The notes beneath the pieces were generated by a model. That model was not told the origin of the DNA. It was given only the letters and a program-made list of their open reading frames with translations, and did not search any database. The translations under genes and the position numbers were made by a program. A DNA stretch of 64,000 nt from Bradyrhizobium diazoefficiens (GTDB lineage: Bacteria > Pseudomonadota > Alphaproteobacteria > Rhizobiales > Xanthobacteraceae): assembly GCF_016616885.1 (NCBI RefSeq), contig NZ_CP067102.1, positions 4,616,501 through 4,680,500 on the forward strand, read 5' to 3'. This document shows, piece after piece, positions 24,486 through 34,160 of this stretch. Numbering within the stretch: position 1 is the stretch's first letter; each line of letters begins with the position of its first letter.

Positions 24486-26237
24486 CTACGGGATGCGCTT
24501 CGCGATAAAGGTACCGTTCGGCTGGTGATACACGAGTTCCTTGATCGCGGCGGACGGGCCGCGGCGGAATTCGGTGCGATAGCCGTCGAGCTGGACGATG
24601 CTGAACGTCGCGCCCTGGTAGGGCCGTAGCTGGTAGAGCGGCACGAACGGAATTTTCAGCGTAAGCTGGCTCTCGGCATCCTCGGTGACGACGTGGGTCT
24701 GATCGCCGCGAATGTATTCGCCTACGCAGGCCGACCGGAATGCAGGGTCCATGCATTCGCCTGCGGCGGTGCGCCTGAAGACGATATCCGGCACCAGCAC
24801 TTCGAGCTGGGCCGAGAGACTGGCAATGTTGCCGTCGCGGTCGGTCGCAAAGGTAATCACGAGATCGTCCGGATTCAGGTCTCCGAAAACGTACGGCAGC
24901 TGGAACGAATCGTAGTGCCGGTGTGCGAGCTTCGCCTTCGTGCCGCGCCAGGCCCAGTGCAGGCTGTCGCCGTCTTGTGTGATGACCACCCGGCCATAGG
25001 CCGGGTGTTCATAGGCGCCGCAAAAATCTGCGAGATCATGGCTGGGCTTCGTGTTCAGCTTGCGCGCTGTAGGCTTCGCCGCGTCGTCGGTTTTCTGTTG
25101 CGCCAGCGCCTTGCGGCGCATGTCGCGCAGGCGATCCAGCCATGGCACGGGTTGGTTGCCGGCGAGATGATCGTGAACGCGGTTGATCAGAATGCTGGAC
25201 ACCGGATTGCCGCCGGTGTTGGTGAAGACGGCGATGCCGGTGTTTCGCGCCGGGATGAGGCGCATCAGCGTGCTCCAGCCGAGCCAGCCGCCGGAGTGTC
25301 CGACCACGCGCTCGCCCCGGTAGGTGGTGTGGTTGAAGCCCAGCCCGTAGTGCGAATGGCCGAACTCCTCCCACTCAGCAGCGCCTGCGAAGACGCGCGG
25401 CGACTGCATCTCCCGGATCAGCGTGGACGACAGCAGGCGCTCGCCGGCGAATTCGCCCTCGGCCAGCAAGAACTTCATCCAGTTGGCGAGGGCGGCAACC
25501 GAGGTGACGATGGCGCCGGCGCCCGTCGTGGTGATGGGGAAGAATTTGCTGCGCGAACGCACGTCGCCGCGTTCCACCAGATAGGGAACGGCGACATCAG
25601 TTGCCGCGGCGTACTCCTCGGCTGAAAAGCCGACCGGCATCCGCAATTTATCAGTCAGCCGGGTGCGGATGAAATCTTCATAGCTCTGACCACTGATGCG
25701 CTCGACGACAAGGCCGGCGGCATTGTAGGCGAGATTGTTGTATTGAAAATCGGTGCGGATGTCCCGGGCCGGCTCAAGGTGACGCAGCGCCGTCATCATC
25801 TCGCTGCGCGAGAGATCGGCTGGAATCCATATCCAGTCGTGGCGGGGCAGGCCGGAGTGGTGGCTGAGCAGGTCGCGCACGGTGACACGCTCGGTCGCGA
25901 TCGCGTCATACAGGCGGAATTCGGGAATGGTGTCGCGGACCGGCTTTTTCCAATCGAGCCGTCCCTCGGCCACCAGCAGCGCCAACGCCGTGGCGGTGAA
26001 AGTTTTGGTGATCGAGCAGATCAGGAACTGCGTCTCTGGCGTCGCGGGCAGCCCGCTCTCGACGTCGCGCTGGCCCCATGTCCTGAGCAGCACCGTCTCG
26101 CCGTTCTGCACGACGGCGAGTGTCACGGCCGGCACCTGCCACTCCGCCATCGCCTCCGCGACCAGCGCGTCGAGCTCGGGGATGAGGGCTGTGATGGTCG
26201 TGTTGCTTCGGACAGATCGGCTGGACATGACACACAT
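24486..26237 (-). CDS. serine hydrolase, beta-lactamase/PBP4* family, cytosolic
   Basis: About 580 residues. The beta-lactamase-fold domain occupies roughly 20-370: SxxK in CSITKTFTA, tyrosine motif YNN in FQYNNLAYN, and HSGG in VVGHSGGWLG, the third catalytic block. It is followed by a C-terminal beta-rich domain (about 400-583) as in DD-peptidase-like esterases. No signal peptide is visible, so a cytosolic amidase or esterase is more likely than a cell-wall enzyme. The ATG three codons inside (26228) is an equally good start. A 21-bp hyphenated palindrome at 26279-26299 lies just upstream. Confidence 0.85.
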   Translation of the reverse strand: MCVMSSRSVRSNTTITALIPELDALVAEAMAEWQVPAVTLAVVQNGETVLLRTWGQRDVESGLPATPETQFLICSITKTFTATALALLVAEGRLDWKKPVRDTIPEFRLYDAIATERVTVRDLLSHHSGLPRHDWIWIPADLSRSEMMTALRHLEPARDIRTDFQYNNLAYNAAGLVVERISGQSYEDFIRTRLTDKLRMPVGFSAEEYAAATDVAVPYLVERGDVRSRSKFFPITTTGAGAIVTSVAALANWMKFLLAEGEFAGERLLSSTLIREMQSPRVFAGAAEWEEFGHSHYGLGFNHTTYRGERVVGHSGGWLGWSTLMRLIPARNTGIAVFTNTGGNPVSSILINRVHDHLAGNQPVPWLDRLRDMRRKALAQQKTDDAAKPTARKLNTKPSHDLADFCGAYEHPAYGRVVITQDGDSLHWAWRGTKAKLAHRHYDSFQLPYVFGDLNPDDLVITFATDRDGNIASLSAQLEVLVPDIVFRRTAAGECMDPAFRSACVGEYIRGDQTHVVTEDAESQLTLKIPFVPLYQLRPYQGATFSIVQLDGYRTEFRRGPSAAIKELVYHQPNGTFIAKRIP

Positions 26238-26278
26238 TTTTTTCCGGTCGCCTCCACAATCGCTGGATGACGACCCGT

Positions 26279-26299
26279 AATGCTACGTGTCGTAGCATT
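26279..26299. promoter_or_regulatory. 21-bp inverted repeat, candidate operator
   Basis: AATGCTACG-TGT-CGTAGCATT, nine-base perfect arms around three bases, 42 bp before the serine hydrolase start. Size and symmetry fit a dimeric TetR- or MarR-type repressor site. No cognate regulator gene is adjacent. Confidence 0.5.
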
Positions 26300-26436
26300 T
26301 GCGGCTGGCCCGTGCAAGCGTGGCACATATTTCTCGGAAGCCTGCGATGGATCAGGCAATCGCGCTGCTCTTTCCTCTCGCGGCCGGCAGCCCATCGGCT
26401 GATCGATATCGTGCGCAGCACGCTCCAGAAGACCCT

Positions 26437-26967
26437 CTAGATCACCCGCCAGAGCCATTCCATGATCGTCGCGATCACGTCGCCAAACAGCAGGAGCGCC
26501 GCCGACCAGACCAGCGCGGAGACGAAATTGGCGGCCTGAAAGCTCCAGTAAGGCATTTCGAAAATGCCAGCGGCGAGCGGCACGGAGGCGCGCAAGGGGC
26601 CGAAGAAGCGGCCGATGAAGATGCTGGGCACACCCCAGCTGCGTACGAAGGCCTCGCCCTTTGGCAGGATTTCCGGATAGCGCGAGAGCGGCCACATCTG
26701 GGCGACCTGCTCCTTGTAGCGGTAGCCGAACCAGTAGGAGACCCAGTCGCCAAGTGCGGCGCCGATGCCGCCGGCAATCCAGACCGGATAGAAGCTGATG
26801 CCGCTCGCACCGATCAACGCACCGATCGCCACCAAAGCACCCCAGGCCGGGATCAGGAGCGAGATGAAAGCCAGCGACTCGCCGAAGGCCAGCAGGAACA
26901 CGATCGGCGCCGCCCAGACCTGATGAGCACGCACGAAGTCGGCCAGCGCGTGCGCGTACTGCTCCAT
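26437..26967 (-). CDS. DedA-family membrane protein
   Basis: A 176-residue VTT-domain (DedA) membrane protein with about five hydrophobic segments. The family signature GRFFGPLRASVPLAAGIFEM occurs at about residues 115-134. An acidic/Gly-rich re-entrant region (GAALGDWVSYWFG) precedes it. DedA proteins act as lipid scramblases or flippases, for example for undecaprenyl phosphate, and support envelope integrity. Divergent from parE. Confidence 0.9.
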   Translation of the reverse strand: MEQYAHALADFVRAHQVWAAPIVFLLAFGESLAFISLLIPAWGALVAIGALIGASGISFYPVWIAGGIGAALGDWVSYWFGYRYKEQVAQMWPLSRYPEILPKGEAFVRSWGVPSIFIGRFFGPLRASVPLAAGIFEMPYWSFQAANFVSALVWSAALLLFGDVIATIMEWLWRVI

Positions 26968-27032
26968 TCCAGATCGCCTTCCCGCCCCGTCACGAGTTCG
27001 TCAGATGAAAAGACTGGTAAGCCAAGGACTTG

Positions 27033-27049
27033 TGTGACATCAAGTCACA
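27033..27049. promoter_or_regulatory. TGTGAC-N5-GTCACA inverted repeat, candidate regulator site
   Basis: A 17-bp symmetric site in the 270-bp divergent gap between dedA and parE. It resembles a CRP/FNR-type box but with seven rather than six bases between TGTGA and TCACA. A second hairpin with arms GCCCAAG / CTTGGGC follows at 27057-27075. Confidence 0.35.
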
Positions 27050-27237
27050 AAACCCCGCCCAAGCCGGGCTTGGGCCTCAAATTGCCGGGAACTGGTAGGG
27101 ATACGGCGTAAAATCGCCGAGATTGGCTCTCACCCACACCCCGCCCGGCTGGCACGCGGTGACCTTTCCAAGCCAGCCGTGGCATAGTCGCCTGAACCGA
27201 TTCGCCGCTGCGCGGCCCTCAAAACGCATCAAGATAT

Positions 27238-29286
27238 ATGTCCAAGCATTTGAAAACAAAAAGCAAAAACGATTTGTTCGACGGCAATGAGCCGAAAGCT
27301 CGCACGACTGCCGCAAAGGCGGCCCCGCGTGGGACCGGTGGCGAGGCCGATTACACGGCCGCCGACATCGAGGTGCTTGAAGGACTGGAACCGGTCCGGC
27401 GCCGGCCCGGCATGTATATCGGTGGCACCGACGAGAAGGCGCTGCATCATCTCTTCGCCGAAGTCATCGACAACTCGATGGACGAGGCCTTAGCGGGGCA
27501 CGCGACCTTCATCGGCGTCGAGCTCTCCGCAGACGGCTTCCTCACCGTCACCGACAATGGCCGCGGCATCCCGATCGATCCGCATCCGAAGTTCCCGAAG
27601 AAGTCGGCGCTTGAAGTCATCATGTGCACGCTGCATTCGGGCGGCAAGTTCGACAGCAAGGTCTACGAGACCTCGGGCGGTCTGCACGGCGTCGGCATCT
27701 CCGTGGTGAACGCACTCTCCTCGCGGCTCGAGGTCGAGGTCGCGCGCGGCCAGAAGCTGCATCGCATGACGTTCGAGCGCGGCCATCCCAAGGGCAAGCT
27801 CGAGGATCTCGGCAAGGTCAACAACCGCCGCGGCACGCGCGTACGCTTCAAGCCCGACACCGACATCTTCGGCGCCAAGGCCGCGTTCAAGCCGCAGCGC
27901 CTGTTCAAGATGACGCGCTCAAAGGCCTATCTGTTCGGCGGCGTCGAGATCCGCTGGAACTGTGCGCCCGAGCTGCTCAAGGGCGTCGAGGATGTTCCAC
28001 CGGAAGCGACCTTCCACTTCCCCGGCGGCCTGAAGGACTATCTGGCAGCCGCGATCCACGCCGACACGCTGGTGCACCCCGACATCTTCTCCGGCAAATC
28101 GGGCCGCAACGGTGCGCATGGCGCCTGCGAATGGGCCGTGGCCTGGACCGCGGATGCCGACGGCTTCCTCTCCTCCTACACCAACACCGTTCCGACGCCC
28201 GATGGCGGTACGCACGAATCGGGCCTGCGCAGCGCGCTGTTGCGCGGCCTGAAGGACCACGCCGAGCGCGTCGGCCAGGGCAAGCGCGCTTCGTCCATCA
28301 CCTCGGAAGACGTGATGGTGGGGGCCGCCGTGATGCTCTCGGTGTTCGTGCGCGAGCCTGAATTCCAGGGCCAGACCAAGGATCGTCTCGCCACCGCAGA
28401 AGCGCAGCGCATCGTCGAACAGGCGATGAAGGATCCGTTCGATCATTGGCTGTCGGGCAATCCGAACATGGCCAACCGGCTGCTCGACTTCGTGATCGAC
28501 CGCGCCGAGGAGCGTCTGCGCCGGCGGCAGGAGAAAGAGACCGCGCGGAAAACCGCGGGCAAGAAGCTGCGCCTACCCGGCAAGCTCGCCGACTGCACCG
28601 ATGCGGGCACCGACGGCTCAGAACTCTTCATCGTCGAGGGCGACTCGGCCGGCGGCAGCGCCAAGCAGGCGCGCGACCGCAAGACCCAGGCTGTGCTGCC
28701 GCTGCGCGGCAAGATCCTCAACGTCGCCTCCGCCGGCAAGGACAAGCTGACGGCGAACGCCCAGCTCTCCGATCTGGTGCAGGCGATCGGTTGCGGCCAG
28801 CTTCTGCAATATCGCGAAGAGGATCTGCGCTATCAGCGCATCATCATCATGACCGACGCCGACGTCGACGGCGCCCACATTGCTTCGCTGCTGATCACCT
28901 TCTTCTACCGGCAGATGCCGAAGCTGATCGACGAAGGACATCTCTTCCTTGCTGTACCGCCGCTCTACAAGCTGACCCACGGCACCAAGTCAGTCTACGC
29001 GCGCGACGACAAGCACAAGGAAGAGCTGATCAAGAGCACGTTCAACGCCAATGCCAAGGTCGAGGTGAACCGCTTCAAAGGCCTCGGCGAGATGATGCCG
29101 GCGCAGCTCAAGGAAACCACTATGGATCCGAGCAAGCGCACATTGCTCAAGGTGGTACTGTTGCCCGACGATCGCGACACCACTGCGGATTCAGTGGAGC
29201 GCCTGATGGGCACCAAGGCCGAAGCGCGCTTCGCCTTCATCTCCGACAAGGCCGAGTTCGCCAGCGAAGAGCTGCTCGACGTCTGA
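27238..29286 (+). CDS. parE: DNA topoisomerase IV subunit B
   Basis: A 682-residue type IIA topoisomerase ATPase subunit, which with ParC decatenates daughter chromosomes. GHKL ATPase motifs: [11 protein letters not shown] (Mg/ATP Asn), DNGRGIP and [21 protein letters not shown] motifs: [15 protein letters not shown] and DADVDGAHI. The length and the absence of the GyrB tail insertion favour ParE over GyrB. The N-terminal 40 residues are a basic, variable extension; the ATG at 27238 is the first in frame. A strong terminator follows. Confidence 0.96.
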   Translation: MSKHLKTKSKNDLFDGNEPKARTTAAKAAPRGTGGEADYTAADIEVLEGLEPVRRRPGMYIGGTDEKALHHLFAEVIDNSMDEALAGHATFIGVELSADGFLTVTDNGRGIPIDPHPKFPKKSALEVIMCTLHSGGKFDSKVYETSGGLHGVGISVVNALSSRLEVEVARGQKLHRMTFERGHPKGKLEDLGKVNNRRGTRVRFKPDTDIFGAKAAFKPQRLFKMTRSKAYLFGGVEIRWNCAPELLKGVEDVPPEATFHFPGGLKDYLAAAIHADTLVHPDIFSGKSGRNGAHGACEWAVAWTADADGFLSSYTNTVPTPDGGTHESGLRSALLRGLKDHAERVGQGKRASSITSEDVMVGAAVMLSVFVREPEFQGQTKDRLATAEAQRIVEQAMKDPFDHWLSGNPNMANRLLDFVIDRAEERLRRRQEKETARKTAGKKLRLPGKLADCTDAGTDGSELFIVEGDSAGGSAKQARDRKTQAVLPLRGKILNVASAGKDKLTANAQLSDLVQAIGCGQLLQYREEDLRYQRIIIMTDADVDGAHIASLLITFFYRQMPKLIDEGHLFLAVPPLYKLTHGTKSVYARDDKHKEELIKSTFNANAKVEVNRFKGLGEMMPAQLKETTMDPSKRTLLKVVLLPDDRDTTADSVERLMGTKAEARFAFISDKAEFASEELLDV

Positions 29287-29303
29287 TGCGGCGATTCTCG
29301 TCG

Positions 29304-29333
29304 AAAAGCCCTGGCCCGCGGCCGGGGCTTTTT
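29304..29333 (+). terminator. rho-independent terminator of parE
   Basis: AAAAGCCC-GGCC hairpin with matching GGCC-GGGCTTTTT, beginning 18 bp after the parE stop and ending in a T run. Confidence 0.85.
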
Positions 29334-29717
29334 GATTCGGGATGGACGATTGGGCCTCTTAGGGCGATTCATCCGCAGCATTTTACCTCTCGAATGCCCG
29401 ACTCGGCCAACGACTCACAGCGGCCGGGGCGGCAAGCCAGGGGCTGAGGCAGGATTGCCTCCGTTTCGGACAAAGGCCACTTCCTAACGAAAGCCTACCC
29501 GCACGGAAGCTTCGACGGCCCGTCGTAATACATTGAAGTTACATCATTTTTAGCGGATTCGGCGACGGCACTTCGAAACCCCGCCAGCGGGCGTTTTCCG
29601 GCGACTGTGCCTGCCCTGCAACAGCATTTCGGCGAGAACCGTCTATAGTTCGGGTATCAGATCACACGGACTTCAGAGCGCTCGCGCCTGCTACGGACCA
29701 AGGTTGGGGATTTTATC
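29334..29717. other. intergenic region upstream of porin gene
   Basis: About 380 bp between the parE terminator and the porin ATG. I see no ORF with coding character, no RNA gene and no clear promoter. It must contain the porin promoter and 5' leader. The last bases before the ATG (TTGGGGATTTTATC) give a weak ribosome site. Confidence 0.5.
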
Positions 29718-30503
29718 ATGAAGAAGATTGTACTCGCACTGACCGCGGTCGCGGCGATGACCGGTTCGGCTTCGGCGGCTGACCTTGCTGCCCGTCCCTA
29801 CGTCAAGGCCCCGGTGGCTGCGCCGGTTGCCAACTGGACCGGCTTCTACATCTTCGGCGGCGGCGGCGGCGGTCTCTCGAACTCCGACCAGTCCGTCCAG
29901 TCGACCGTCGGCGCGGTTCCGCTGACCATCACCCAGCGTCAGGGTGGCTCGGGCTGGTTCGGCACCGTCGGCCTCGGCTACGACTGGCAGTTCAGCGGCA
30001 CCTGGGTCGGCGGCGTGTTCGCTGACGGTCAGTTCGGCAGCATCCGCTCCACCGTGCAGGATCCGATCCTCGGCTACACCGGCAACCAGAAGCTGGAAGA
30101 CTCCTGGGCCGCTGGCGTGCGCCTCGGCTGGCTGGTTGCTCCGAACGTTCTCTCCTATGTCAACGGCGGTTACTCTGGCGCCCACTTCGGCAGCACCAGC
30201 TTCACGACCCTGGGCGGCGCTCCGACTGGCGTGCACCTCAGCGGCTACAACCGCAACGGCTGGTTCGTCGGCGGCGGTGTCGAGAACAGCCTGAACATCT
30301 TCGGTATCACGTCGCCCGGCTGGTTCATGAAGACCGAATACCGTTCGGCCTTCTACGACGCCAAGACCCGGGATGAGCTCTCCGACGTCACCAACCTGCC
30401 GACCGGCGTCAACAGCATCCGCGCCAACAGCTGGAACCAGACGATCTCGACCTCGCTGGTCTACCGCTTCAACTGGACCGGTCCCGTCGTCGCCAAGTAC
30501 TGA
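29718..30503 (+). CDS. outer membrane beta-barrel protein (Omp31/RopB-like)
   Basis: 261 residues: signal peptide MKKIVLALTAVAAMTGSASA (1-20) then ADLAARPYVKAP, a Gly-rich first strand (WTGFYIFGGGGGGL), repeated barrel strands (FGTVGLGYDWQF, AGVRLGWLVAPN, FMKTEYRSAFY) and the aromatic end GPVVAKY. Codon use is strongly biased, which with the good terminator suggests high expression. Paralogue of the barrels at 20.3 and 31.9 kb. A 15-bp tandem duplication starts at the last codons and stop. Confidence 0.93.
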   Translation: MKKIVLALTAVAAMTGSASAADLAARPYVKAPVAAPVANWTGFYIFGGGGGGLSNSDQSVQSTVGAVPLTITQRQGGSGWFGTVGLGYDWQFSGTWVGGVFADGQFGSIRSTVQDPILGYTGNQKLEDSWAAGVRLGWLVAPNVLSYVNGGYSGAHFGSTSFTTLGGAPTGVHLSGYNRNGWFVGGGVENSLNIFGITSPGWFMKTEYRSAFYDAKTRDELSDVTNLPTGVNSIRANSWNQTISTSLVYRFNWTGPVVAKY

Positions 30504-30555
30504 GCTGAAAAGCACTGAGCTGAAAAGCACTGATCTGATCTGAACTTCAGACGTC

Positions 30556-30583
30556 AAAAGCCCCGGTTCCGCCGGGGCTTTTT
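30556..30583 (+). terminator. rho-independent terminator of the porin gene
   Basis: AAAAGCCCCGG-TTCCG-CCGGGGCTTTTT: an 11-bp stem and T run 53 bp after the porin stop. Confidence 0.9.
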
Positions 30584-30593
30584 CGTTATGGGT

Positions 30594-30671
30594 TCATCGT
30601 TTAACGCGGGCATAGGCCGCGATCAGCGCGACCGCAGCCGCGGTGCCAAGAATTATCTTGCGCGCGGACAC
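30594..30671 (-). CDS. possible 25-residue membrane protein
   Basis: A GTG-start mini-ORF with GGGGAGGA placed six bases upstream. The product has a basic end (MSARK), an uninterrupted hydrophobic helix of about 15 residues (IILGTAAAVALIAAY) and a basic tail ARVKR. The composition and the ribosome site suggest a real single-pass mini-protein, but it is short enough to be chance. Confidence 0.35.
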   Translation of the reverse strand: MSARKIILGTAAAVALIAAYARVKR

Positions 30672-30809
30672 GCGTCCTCCCCGCGGCCTGCGTCCGCAGC
30701 CATTGTATCCGAACCGAAGCTACGGCTAGTCTTGCGGGACGTTTTCGCGATCCGCGGCGATACCTTGTGCCGTGGGTCGCGACAGAATCGGACCGATGGG
30801 GAGGAATGC

Positions 30810-30995
30810 ATGCGCAGATTTCTGCTGATCGCAGGCCTGTTTGCCCTCGCTGTCGGGCTGCTCTGGATCGGACAGGGCACGGGTACCGTCGCCTGGCCCC
30901 GATCGAGCTTCATGATCAACCAGCTGCAATGGGCCGGCTATGGCGCCGCCATGGCAGGCTTCGGGCTGGTGCTGATCTGGCAAAGCAACCAATAG
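30810..30995 (+). CDS. small two-helix membrane protein, function unknown
   Basis: 61 residues with ATG preceded by GGGGAGGA. There are two hydrophobic helices: FLLIAGLFALAVGLLWIGQG at about 4-23 and WAGYGAAMAGFGLVLIW at about 41-57, linked by a short polar loop. No family recognised. It lies 21 bp upstream of the SDR gene and is probably co-transcribed. Confidence 0.7.
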   Translation: MRRFLLIAGLFALAVGLLWIGQGTGTVAWPRSSFMINQLQWAGYGAAMAGFGLVLIWQSNQ

Positions 30996-31016
30996 AAGAA
31001 ACCAGGAAGTGACAGC

Positions 31017-31787
31017 ATGACATCCAACCGGTTCGATCTGCGCGGCAAAGTCGCGATCGTCACGGGAGGCAATGGCGGCATCGGGCTCGGCCTCGCGCAC
31101 GGGCTCGCCGACGCCGGCGCCGATATCGCCGTGGTCGGACGCAACGAAACCAAGTCGGCCGCGGCCGTCGCCGATCTCAAGGCGCGCGGCGTGAAGGCGA
31201 TTTCCGTCACAACCGATGTCACCGACAAGACCGCGGTCGCGGCGATGATCGACCGTGTCGTCAGGGATCTCGGCCGCATCGACATCCTGATCAACAACGC
31301 GGGCATGAGCATCCGCAAACCGCCGCACGAGCTCGAGCTCGACGAGTGGAACAAGGTGATCGACACCAACCTCACCAGCGCCTTCGTCTGCTCGAAGCTC
31401 GCCTATCCGGCGCTGAAGGCGTCGGGCAACGGCAAGGTGATCAACATCGGCTCGATGATGTCGATCTTCGGCGCGAGCTTCGCCACCGCCTATGCGGCGA
31501 GCAAGGGCGGCATCGTGCAGTACACGCGCGCCTGTGCCAATGCCTGGGCGCCCGACAACATCCAGGTCAATGCGATCCTGCCTGGCTGGATCGACACCGA
31601 TCTCACCCGCGGCGCACGTGAGCAGGTGTCGGGCCTGCACGAGCGCGTGCTGGCGCGCACGCCTGCGGGGCGTTGGGGCGACATCGACGACTTCGCCGGC
31701 ATCGCCGTATTCCTCGCCTCGCCCGCCTCGAATTTCGTCACGGGCACTGCGATCCCCGTCGATGGCGGATTCTCGGTGATGGCGTAA
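31017..31787 (+). CDS. short-chain dehydrogenase/reductase
   Basis: A 256-residue classical SDR. Cofactor motif TGGNGGIG near residue 16, NNAG in the beta4 region, catalytic Ser in NIGSMMS, and YAASK at the catalytic Tyr/Lys. The basic residue in VVGRNETK suggests NADP(H). The C-terminus GTAIPVDGGFSVMA is typical of FabG/gluconate-dehydrogenase-like members. Substrate not deducible. Its terminator is shared with the convergent porin gene. Confidence 0.93.
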   Translation: MTSNRFDLRGKVAIVTGGNGGIGLGLAHGLADAGADIAVVGRNETKSAAAVADLKARGVKAISVTTDVTDKTAVAAMIDRVVRDLGRIDILINNAGMSIRKPPHELELDEWNKVIDTNLTSAFVCSKLAYPALKASGNGKVINIGSMMSIFGASFATAYAASKGGIVQYTRACANAWAPDNIQVNAILPGWIDTDLTRGAREQVSGLHERVLARTPAGRWGDIDDFAGIAVFLASPASNFVTGTAIPVDGGFSVMA

Positions 31788-31803
31788 GGCGCGGCGTCGC
31801 ACG

Positions 31804-31834
31804 AAAAAAAGCCCCGGCAAAGCGCCGGGGCTTT
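31804..31834. terminator. bidirectional terminator
   Basis: A7-GCCCCGGC-AAAGC-GCCGGGGC-TTT between the convergent SDR and porin genes. The stem is 8 bp with an A run on one side and a T run on the other, so it can serve both strands. Confidence 0.85.
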
Positions 31835-31878
31835 GAGTTATTGGCAGTACTCTTTTTTGCAGATCGTTCGTTGCGTGC

Positions 31879-32643
31879 TCAGTAGCGGGCGATGACCGGT
31901 GCGTCGAACTTGTAGCTCGCGCGGACGACGGCCCACTGGATGTCACGCGGCTTGGCATCGAAGGTGTAATTGGCCGTGGTGCCGCCGAGCTGATAGGTCT
32001 GGCTGCCGAAGGCCGCGTAATTGTACTCGAGCCCAACGATCCAGTTGCGGGTGATGCCGTATTCCCAGCCGGCGCCGACGGTCCAGCCGTTGGCCCAGTG
32101 AGTCTGGCCGCCCGTTCCCGTCACAACCGGGTCGGTGACCGAGAGCCGATTGTTGACGCCGGCATAGCCGCCCTTGATGTAGAACAGGTTGTTCTGCACG
32201 GCAAAGCCCGCGCGACCGACGACTGTCGCCAGCACATTGGCACGCCAGGAGAACACGTCGTTCGCCGGGCCGAAGGCGGTGTTCACGATGGTGCCCTTGT
32301 TGTCGAGCCCGGATATCGTGCCTTCCATGCCGAACACGTAGTTGTTGGCTTGCCAGTTGTAGCCGATCTGGGCGCCGCCCATGATGCCCGAGTTGCGCTG
32401 GCGATAGCCCTGCCCCGGCAGCAGATCGCCGAAGCCGCCACCGTTGCCATTGTTGATGAACTGCTCGTTGGTCCAGGCGCCACCGATGTGGCCACCGACA
32501 TAGAATCCGGTCCAGTTGAACAACGGCTCGATATAAGCGGGCGCCTTGGTGTAGGGACGCGCGGCGAGATCGGCGGCGGAAGCGGCGCCGGCCGAAACCA
32601 GAGCGGTCGTGCAGGCGAAGGCGGCAATCAACTTGTTACGCAT
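31879..32643 (-). CDS. outer membrane beta-barrel protein (Omp31/RopB-like)
   Basis: 254 residues. Signal peptide MRNKLIAAFACTTALVSAGA-ASA then ADLAARPYTKAP, WTGFYVGGHIGGAW as first strand, YVFGMEGTISGL, VGAGWEYGITRNWIVGLEYNY, and the end APVIARY. Third member of the paralogous barrel set in this window. I chose the ATG at 32643 because the preceding 12 in-frame codons are not signal-peptide-like. Confidence 0.92.
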   Translation of the reverse strand: MRNKLIAAFACTTALVSAGAASAADLAARPYTKAPAYIEPLFNWTGFYVGGHIGGAWTNEQFINNGNGGGFGDLLPGQGYRQRNSGIMGGAQIGYNWQANNYVFGMEGTISGLDNKGTIVNTAFGPANDVFSWRANVLATVVGRAGFAVQNNLFYIKGGYAGVNNRLSVTDPVVTGTGGQTHWANGWTVGAGWEYGITRNWIVGLEYNYAAFGSQTYQLGGTTANYTFDAKPRDIQWAVVRASYKFDAPVIARY

Positions 32644-32822
32644 GGTACACCCCGTGTCCTTTGATGGGCGCACGCTCACACGCAGTTCTTACTCAAATTT
32701 GAATCAAGAAAGTTAAGGCGCCGGATTGGCGCATCGCGGTCTTTGAATCCGCATGCGCTGTTGCACGAACGCAACGCAAAGCGCGCGATTTAACGCGACA
32801 TTATCCCTACCCAATTCCTGCG

Positions 32823-34079
32823 TTACGACGCCAGCGCGGCCTTCGAATGCACATGTTCGGGGCGGACGCCGAGCGCAACAAAGCGCGCCGGAATGCCCTG
32901 AAGCCGTGGCAATGCGGAGATCAACCGCAACAGCAGCGGCACCTTGAGCGGCCGATCGCCGCCCTGCAGCGCGCCGCTGATGATGTGGTTCTGCACGACC
33001 ACCTGCATCGCCTGCGTCATCTTCACCGGGAACTCGCGGCGGCGCTGCACGGCATCGAGCTCCTCCTGCGATGGACAGCCGCGCGTCAACCTGTCCGCGA
33101 GCAGATTGGCGGTCGCGACCGCATCCTGCACGGCAAGATTGACGCCGACGCCACCGACCGGCGACATCGCATGCGCGGCGTCGCCGATGCAGAGCAATCC
33201 GGGCCGCGTCCAGCGGCTGAGGCGATTGATCGCGACCGTCAGCAACTTGACGTCGTCAAAACTCTTCACCTCGGCGATCCCCTGCTTGAGGACCGGCGCC
33301 ATGCGCACGACGTCATCGAGCAGTGCCTGCAATCCCCTCGCCTTCACCGCATCATATTGCCCCTTGGCGATGACATAGGCGCACTGCCAGTAATCGCCGC
33401 GGTCGAACGTGACCATCATCTTGCCGGGCTCGATCCGCGCAAAGAGGTTTTCGGTCTCGGTCGGCTTGCGGCCGGCGCGGAACCAGAGCACGTCCATCGG
33501 CGCGCCGATCTCCTCGACGCCAAGCCCTGCGCGCTCACGCACCGTCGAATGCCGGCCGTCGCAGGCAATGGTGAGATCCGCCTCGATGTCGACGATGCCG
33601 TCGGGCGTCCTGGCGCGCACACCCGCAATGGTGTCGTCGCGGCGGATCAGGTCGACCGCTTCCGTAGTCATCAGCACCTCGAGCGAGGCGAAGCGCCGGC
33701 CCGCCTCGCGCAGGAAATTGAGAAAATCCCACTGTGGCATGAAAGCGATGAACGGGTACTTGGTATTCAGCCGGCTGAGATCGGCGATCCGCACCCTGGT
33801 GCCGCCGATGAGACCGTCCATCGTCTGCAGGCGCTGATGCGGCAGCTTGAGGAAGCCGTCGATCAGGCCGAGCTCGTCCATCACCTGAAGCGTCGACGGA
33901 TGCACGGTGTCGCCGCGAAAATCGCGGAAGAAATCGGCGTGCTTTTCCAGCACCACGACATCGATGCCGGCGCGTCCCAGGAGATAGCCAAGCATCATGC
34001 CGGCCGGTCCGCCGCCGACGATGCAGCAGCGGACTTTTCGGACGCGCGATGCGGATTGATCCGGCGTGACTGTGTCCAT
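32823..34079 (-). CDS. class A FAD-dependent monooxygenase
   Basis: A 418-residue flavoprotein of the UbiH / p-hydroxybenzoate hydroxylase fold. The FAD ADP-binding loop is CCIVGGGPAGMMLGYLL, the DG motif is CDGRHSTVRERAGL, and the GD ribityl motif is CIGDAAHAMSPVGGVGVNLAVQD. It uses NAD(P)H and O2 to hydroxylate an aromatic or related ring. The gene is isolated: no ubiquinone or aromatic pathway genes are nearby, so the substrate is open. Confidence 0.92.
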   Translation of the reverse strand: MDTVTPDQSASRVRKVRCCIVGGGPAGMMLGYLLGRAGIDVVVLEKHADFFRDFRGDTVHPSTLQVMDELGLIDGFLKLPHQRLQTMDGLIGGTRVRIADLSRLNTKYPFIAFMPQWDFLNFLREAGRRFASLEVLMTTEAVDLIRRDDTIAGVRARTPDGIVDIEADLTIACDGRHSTVRERAGLGVEEIGAPMDVLWFRAGRKPTETENLFARIEPGKMMVTFDRGDYWQCAYVIAKGQYDAVKARGLQALLDDVVRMAPVLKQGIAEVKSFDDVKLLTVAINRLSRWTRPGLLCIGDAAHAMSPVGGVGVNLAVQDAVATANLLADRLTRGCPSQEELDAVQRRREFPVKMTQAMQVVVQNHIISGALQGGDRPLKVPLLLRLISALPRLQGIPARFVALGVRPEHVHSKAALAS

Positions 34080-34160
34080 GACCCGACTCTCACTGCTGCA
34101 TTCGCTCAGGCGATTGTAGCGCCGGCGAGCGTCGGGAGCATGTTCAATTTGAGAAAGCGC

